A stretch of DNA of 16,111 nt from Gammaproteobacteria bacterium. GTDB lineage: Bacteria > Pseudomonadota > Gammaproteobacteria > SZUA-229. The notes under the pieces were generated by a model that was not told where the DNA came from, ran no database searches, and was given only the letters and a program-made list of their open reading frames with translations. The stretch spans positions 1 to 16,111 of the forward strand of contig JAQICG010000419.1 of assembly GCA_027858635.1 (NCBI GenBank), read 5' to 3'. Below are positions 13,741 through 16,111 of this stretch, piece by piece. Position 1 is the first letter of the stretch, and each line of letters starts with the position of its first letter. The position numbers and the translations under genes were made by a program.

Positions 13741-14799
13741 ATGGAAAACAATTTACAATTTATCGACCTCGACCTCAGCGATACCGGGCTGCTGCCCAAC
13801 TTCTGCAACGTTAACGTCATTTTTATGCTGATTTTGCTGGTGGAGCTGCTGGCGCTGGTGCTGACCTCTGCGCCGGCAACGGTTAATTTCTGGGACCAGC
13901 TCGCCTTCATTTCGATGCTTATGCTCTGGATTGGTCTGCTCAATGCCGCCGTGCTTTGCAGCGCACGCAGCTGGATAAACGCCCTGCCCACCCGCACCGG
14001 CGTCAGCCTCAGCTTTGCCCTGATGATGCTAATCAGTTTTACTTTCTGCCTGCTGATTATCGGCACCAATCACTGGCTGGAACTGGATCCGGTGACCTCA
14101 CCGCTGGGCGATTATTTTCTGGCGCGCATCATGCTGATCAGCGCAGTTGTCTATGCGGTGAGCCTGCGCTATTTCTATGTACACCAGCAATGGAAAATCC
14201 ACATCCAGGCGCAATCCAAAGCCGAAATTCAGGCTCTGCAGGCGCGCATCCGCCCGCATTTTTTCTTCAACAGCATGAACACCATCGCCAGTCTGATTGC
14301 CTTTAACCCGGACAAGGCGGAAAAGGCGGTTGAAGACCTCTCCGATATTTTTCGCGCCAGCCTGCGCGAGCAGACTACCAATACCCTCGCCGATGAGCTG
14401 GAGCTGACCCGCAGTTATCTCGCCATCGAAGCACTGCGCCTGGGCGAGCGTCTAAACCTTGAATGGGATATTGATAAGAGCCTGCTTGCGACCGAAGTGC
14501 CCGCCCTGTGCCTGCAACCGCTGGTAGAAAACGCCATCTATCACGGCATCGAACCCCTGATCCAGGGCGGCGTTATCTCCATCTCGGCGAAGCGCAAAGA
14601 CCACCGGCTCGTACTCGGTGTCAGCAACCCTCTGGGCAGCGGCGCCATGAAAAATCATAAGGGTAACCAGATGGCGCAAAATAATATCCAGCAACGCCTC
14701 GCGCTGGTGTATGGCAACAGGGCCAAATTCAACATCCATGCCGGTGACGATACCTATGCGGTCATTTTGGAAATTCCACTGGAAAGCCATAGTATTTAG
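13741..14799 (+). CDS. algZ: AlgZ/FimS-type sensor histidine kinase (LytS family)
   Basis: A membrane sensor kinase of 352 residues (P. aeruginosa AlgZ has about 358). The N terminus contains LLPNFCNVNVIF, typical of AlgZ. Four hydrophobic segments follow (about 24-44, 55-75, 90-108, 126-145). The cytoplasmic part has the His-kinase box of the LytS type, ARIRPHFFFNSMNTIASLI with His173, and the N box LQPLVENAIYHG with Asn264. The final ATP-site region is MAQNNIQQRLALVYG, where the usual glycine-rich GIGLxN lead-in is weakened. I chose ATG at 13741 because it gives the family's N terminus. The frame is open from a TTG at 13630, but those residues look non-coding and no good ribosome site is seen. 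Its partner is the LytTR regulator encoded 133 nt downstream. Confidence 0.92.
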   Translation: MENNLQFIDLDLSDTGLLPNFCNVNVIFMLILLVELLALVLTSAPATVNFWDQLAFISMLMLWIGLLNAAVLCSARSWINALPTRTGVSLSFALMMLISFTFCLLIIGTNHWLELDPVTSPLGDYFLARIMLISAVVYAVSLRYFYVHQQWKIHIQAQSKAEIQALQARIRPHFFFNSMNTIASLIAFNPDKAEKAVEDLSDIFRASLREQTTNTLADELELTRSYLAIEALRLGERLNLEWDIDKSLLATEVPALCLQPLVENAIYHGIEPLIQGGVISISAKRKDHRLVLGVSNPLGSGAMKNHKGNQMAQNNIQQRLALVYGNRAKFNIHAGDDTYAVILEIPLESHSI

Positions 14800-14815
14800 A
14801 TTCATACTCTCTGTG

Positions 14816-14821
14816 TATGAT
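14816..14821 (+). promoter_or_regulatory. Possible internal -10 element upstream of algR
   Basis: TATGAT (five of six to the -10 consensus) lies in the algZ-algR gap and overlaps the right arm of a small inverted repeat, TCATAC (14802-14807) with GTATGA (14815-14820). There is no good -35 hexamer, so an activator would be needed. It could give algR a promoter separate from algZ. Confidence 0.25.
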
Positions 14822-14831
14822 AGAAGCATTA

Positions 14832-14905
14832 CGTTGCCAGGATACTGTCGGACTTGGGAGAGCGGCCCCGCTTCAATCCCGCTAAACCCGACAGCATCCT
14901 GAACG
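14832..14905 (+). other. Long structured hairpin between algZ and algR
   Basis: The main arms CAGGATACTGTCGG (14838-14851) and CCGACAGCATCCTG (14888-14901) pair with one mismatch. CGTT (14832-14835) and AACG (14902-14905) extend the stem after a 2-nt bulge. Inside, GGGA (14856-14859) can pair with TCCC (14877-14880) and GAGCG with CGCTT (14860-14864 and 14869-14873). The result is a three-tier stem covering more than half of the 133-nt gap and ending 27 nt before the algR start. No U tract follows. It may be a leader or processing element, or a dispersed palindromic repeat. Confidence 0.65.
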
Positions 14906-14932
14906 CTGTTGCTTAATAATGGGTAAACCAAT

Positions 14933-15670
14933 GTGAAAATTCTAATTGTTGATGACGAACAGCTGGCGCGCCAGCGTCTACGGCATATGCTGTCAAAGTC
15001 AGAGGAACACACCCTTGTCGGTGAAGCCGCGACAGGTGAGCAGGCGCTGGCGCTGGCGCAAAACCTCAGGCCCGATCTGGTATTCATGGATATCCGCATG
15101 CCGGGCATGGATGGTCTGGAAGCGGCCAATTATCTCAGCCGGCTGCTCAGACCTCCCGCCATTGTTTTCACCACCGCCTTCAGTGAACACGCCTTAAGTG
15201 CGTTCGACAGCAATGCGGTCGGCTATCTGCTGAAACCCATCAAGCAGGAGCGCCTCGATCAGGCGATCCAGTCGGCCAGCCGCCTCAATCGTGCACAGCT
15301 CAACCAGCTGAAACAGGATGAAAACCCCAATACCCGCAGTAAAATATGTGTGAAAATTCGGGGCACTCTTGAGCTGGTGCCGATTGAAGATATCATCTAT
15401 TTCAAGGCCGATCAGAAATATGTCACCTTGCGCACCGACGAGCATGAATATCTTATCGAAGAATCCCTCAAGGCTCTGGAGTCCGAGTTCGCCAACAGCT
15501 TTATCCGCATTCACCGCAACGCGCTAGTGTCCAAAGACCATATCCATGGCCTACAGAAAAACGATCAAGGGCATGTCTGCCTTAACTTCAAGGACATCGA
15601 TGATCTGCTGGAGGTGAGCCGCCGCCATCTTCCCGAAATTCGGCAAATCATCAAATCCACCCGCCACTGA
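14933..15670 (+). CDS. algR: AlgR-type LytTR response regulator
   Basis: A two-component DNA-binding regulator of 245 residues. The receiver domain (1-120) has the acidic pair Asp7-Asp8, the phospho-acceptor Asp53 in VFMDIRMPGMDG, the conserved Thr in VFTTAF and Lys101 in YLLKPIKQERL. The C-terminal LytTR DNA-binding domain (about 138-243) contains LELVPIEDIIYFKADQKYVT, IEESLKALESEF and FIRIHRNALVSK, closely following AlgR of pseudomonads. The start is GTG at 14933, giving (V/M)KILIVDDEQLA; no ATG fits, and the ribosome site is weak. It pairs with the upstream AlgZ-type kinase. AlgR controls alginate, type IV pili and related traits in P. aeruginosa; targets here cannot be inferred. Confidence 0.95.
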   Translation: MKILIVDDEQLARQRLRHMLSKSEEHTLVGEAATGEQALALAQNLRPDLVFMDIRMPGMDGLEAANYLSRLLRPPAIVFTTAFSEHALSAFDSNAVGYLLKPIKQERLDQAIQSASRLNRAQLNQLKQDENPNTRSKICVKIRGTLELVPIEDIIYFKADQKYVTLRTDEHEYLIEESLKALESEFANSFIRIHRNALVSKDHIHGLQKNDQGHVCLNFKDIDDLLEVSRRHLPEIRQIIKSTRH

Positions 15671-15700
15671 TATTTTAATCACTGGTGATCACCGCGCTGC

Positions 15701-16111
15701 ATGAACCTGACCCTGCCCCTTAAAAACAGAACCATTGTGGTGACCCGCCCCAAAGGACTGGCCGAACCTTTGCTACAACGTATAAACGAAGCTGGCGCCA
15801 CCGCCTTGCACTATCCGGTGATGCGCATCGATGATGTTAGCGACAACCCGGCGCTGGACAACATTATCGATCATCTGGCTGATTTCGATATAGCTGTTTT
15901 CATCAGCCCGACCGCAGTGCAAAAAACGCTGGAAAAAATTACCGTATTGCCGGATCAGTTTCTTCTGGCAGTTATCGGGCGCAGCTCCGAAGCCATGCTA
16001 AAAAAACATCAGCTTGCAGCCGACATTGTTCCCGAGGGCTTCGATACTGAAAGCCTGCTGCAGCACCCTGCACTCCAGCCGGACAGCCTCGCGGGTAAAG
16101 TGGGGGTCATC
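15701..16111 (+). CDS. hemD: HemD, uroporphyrinogen-III synthase (partial, 3' end outside the window)
   Basis: The first 137 residues of HemD, which closes and inverts ring D of hydroxymethylbilane to give uroporphyrinogen III for heme and related tetrapyrroles. The start is MNLTLPLKNRTIVVTRPKG, with the family's VTRP near the N terminus. Next come YPVMRIDDV, DFDIAVFISPTAVQK (the S-x-x-A-V segment), AVIGRSSEAML (the typical A-V/I-G-x-x-T/S-A motif), IVPEGFDTESLLQHPAL and LAGKVGVI leading into the expected (I/L)RG. Full-length HemD is about 250 residues. ATG at 15701 is 30 nt after the algR stop, preceded by a 10-nt palindrome GGTGATCACC; the ribosome site is weak. hemC, normally before hemD, is not present. 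Confidence 0.92.
   Translation, partial: MNLTLPLKNRTIVVTRPKGLAEPLLQRINEAGATALHYPVMRIDDVSDNPALDNIIDHLADFDIAVFISPTAVQKTLEKITVLPDQFLLAVIGRSSEAMLKKHQLAADIVPEGFDTESLLQHPALQPDSLAGKVGVI

Noticed and set aside
8657..15699. A 15-base identical sequence (GTGATCACCGCGCTG) at 8657-8671 and 15685-15699
   Set aside because: A match of this length on 16 kb of DNA is only mildly unlikely by chance. The contexts are unrelated and no more copies or flanking similarity are seen.

Overview
The window is chromosomal core DNA of a free-living gammaproteobacterium. The evidence is the gene content and order: ubiE-ubiJ-ubiB, hslVU followed by a DUF971 gene, dapF-DUF484-xerC, lptM-lysA, and argH divergent from an algZ-algR pair that leads into hemD. 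I cannot name the genus. A periplasmic rhodanese would suit an organism with sulfur metabolism, but that is only an inference. I see no rRNA, tRNA, CRISPR array, insertion sequence or prophage.

Layout. Positions 1-7400 are one long leftward array read from right to left: dapF, a DUF484 gene, xerC, hslV, hslU, a DUF971 gene, ubiE, ubiJ and ubiB, with ubiB running off the left edge. Spacing is tight and several starts overlap or abut the previous stop. The array covers lysine and peptidoglycan precursor synthesis, chromosome dimer resolution, the HslUV protease and ubiquinone synthesis. Positions 7441-9117 are an islet that separates dapF from lysA, which are normally neighbours. It holds a strong terminator, a secreted rhodanese-like protein, an unannotated 57-residue putative lipoprotein with a perfect Shine-Dalgarno sequence, and the decayed remains of a 2-oxoglutarate/Fe(II) oxygenase gene. 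Positions 9111-10524 carry lysA and the tiny lipoprotein gene lptM, leftward.

Positions 10664-12101 are rightward: a carboxylesterase, a 115-residue protein I do not recognise, and an orphan histidine phosphotransfer (Hpt) protein. They converge on argH (12134-13558, leftward) across a perfect 14-bp inverted repeat. From 13741 rightward come an AlgZ/LytS-type histidine kinase, a structured intergenic hairpin, an AlgR-type LytTR response regulator, and the start of hemD at the right edge. The hemC gene that usually lies between algR and hemD in pseudomonads is absent here.

The most noteworthy items are the accessory islet inside the lysA-dapF cluster (pseudogene, small lipoprotein, operator-like inverted repeat, rhodanese), the long hairpin between algZ and algR, a double substitution in a conserved HslV motif, and the uncharacterised gene beside the orphan Hpt protein. 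I found no convincing new defence or mobile system.
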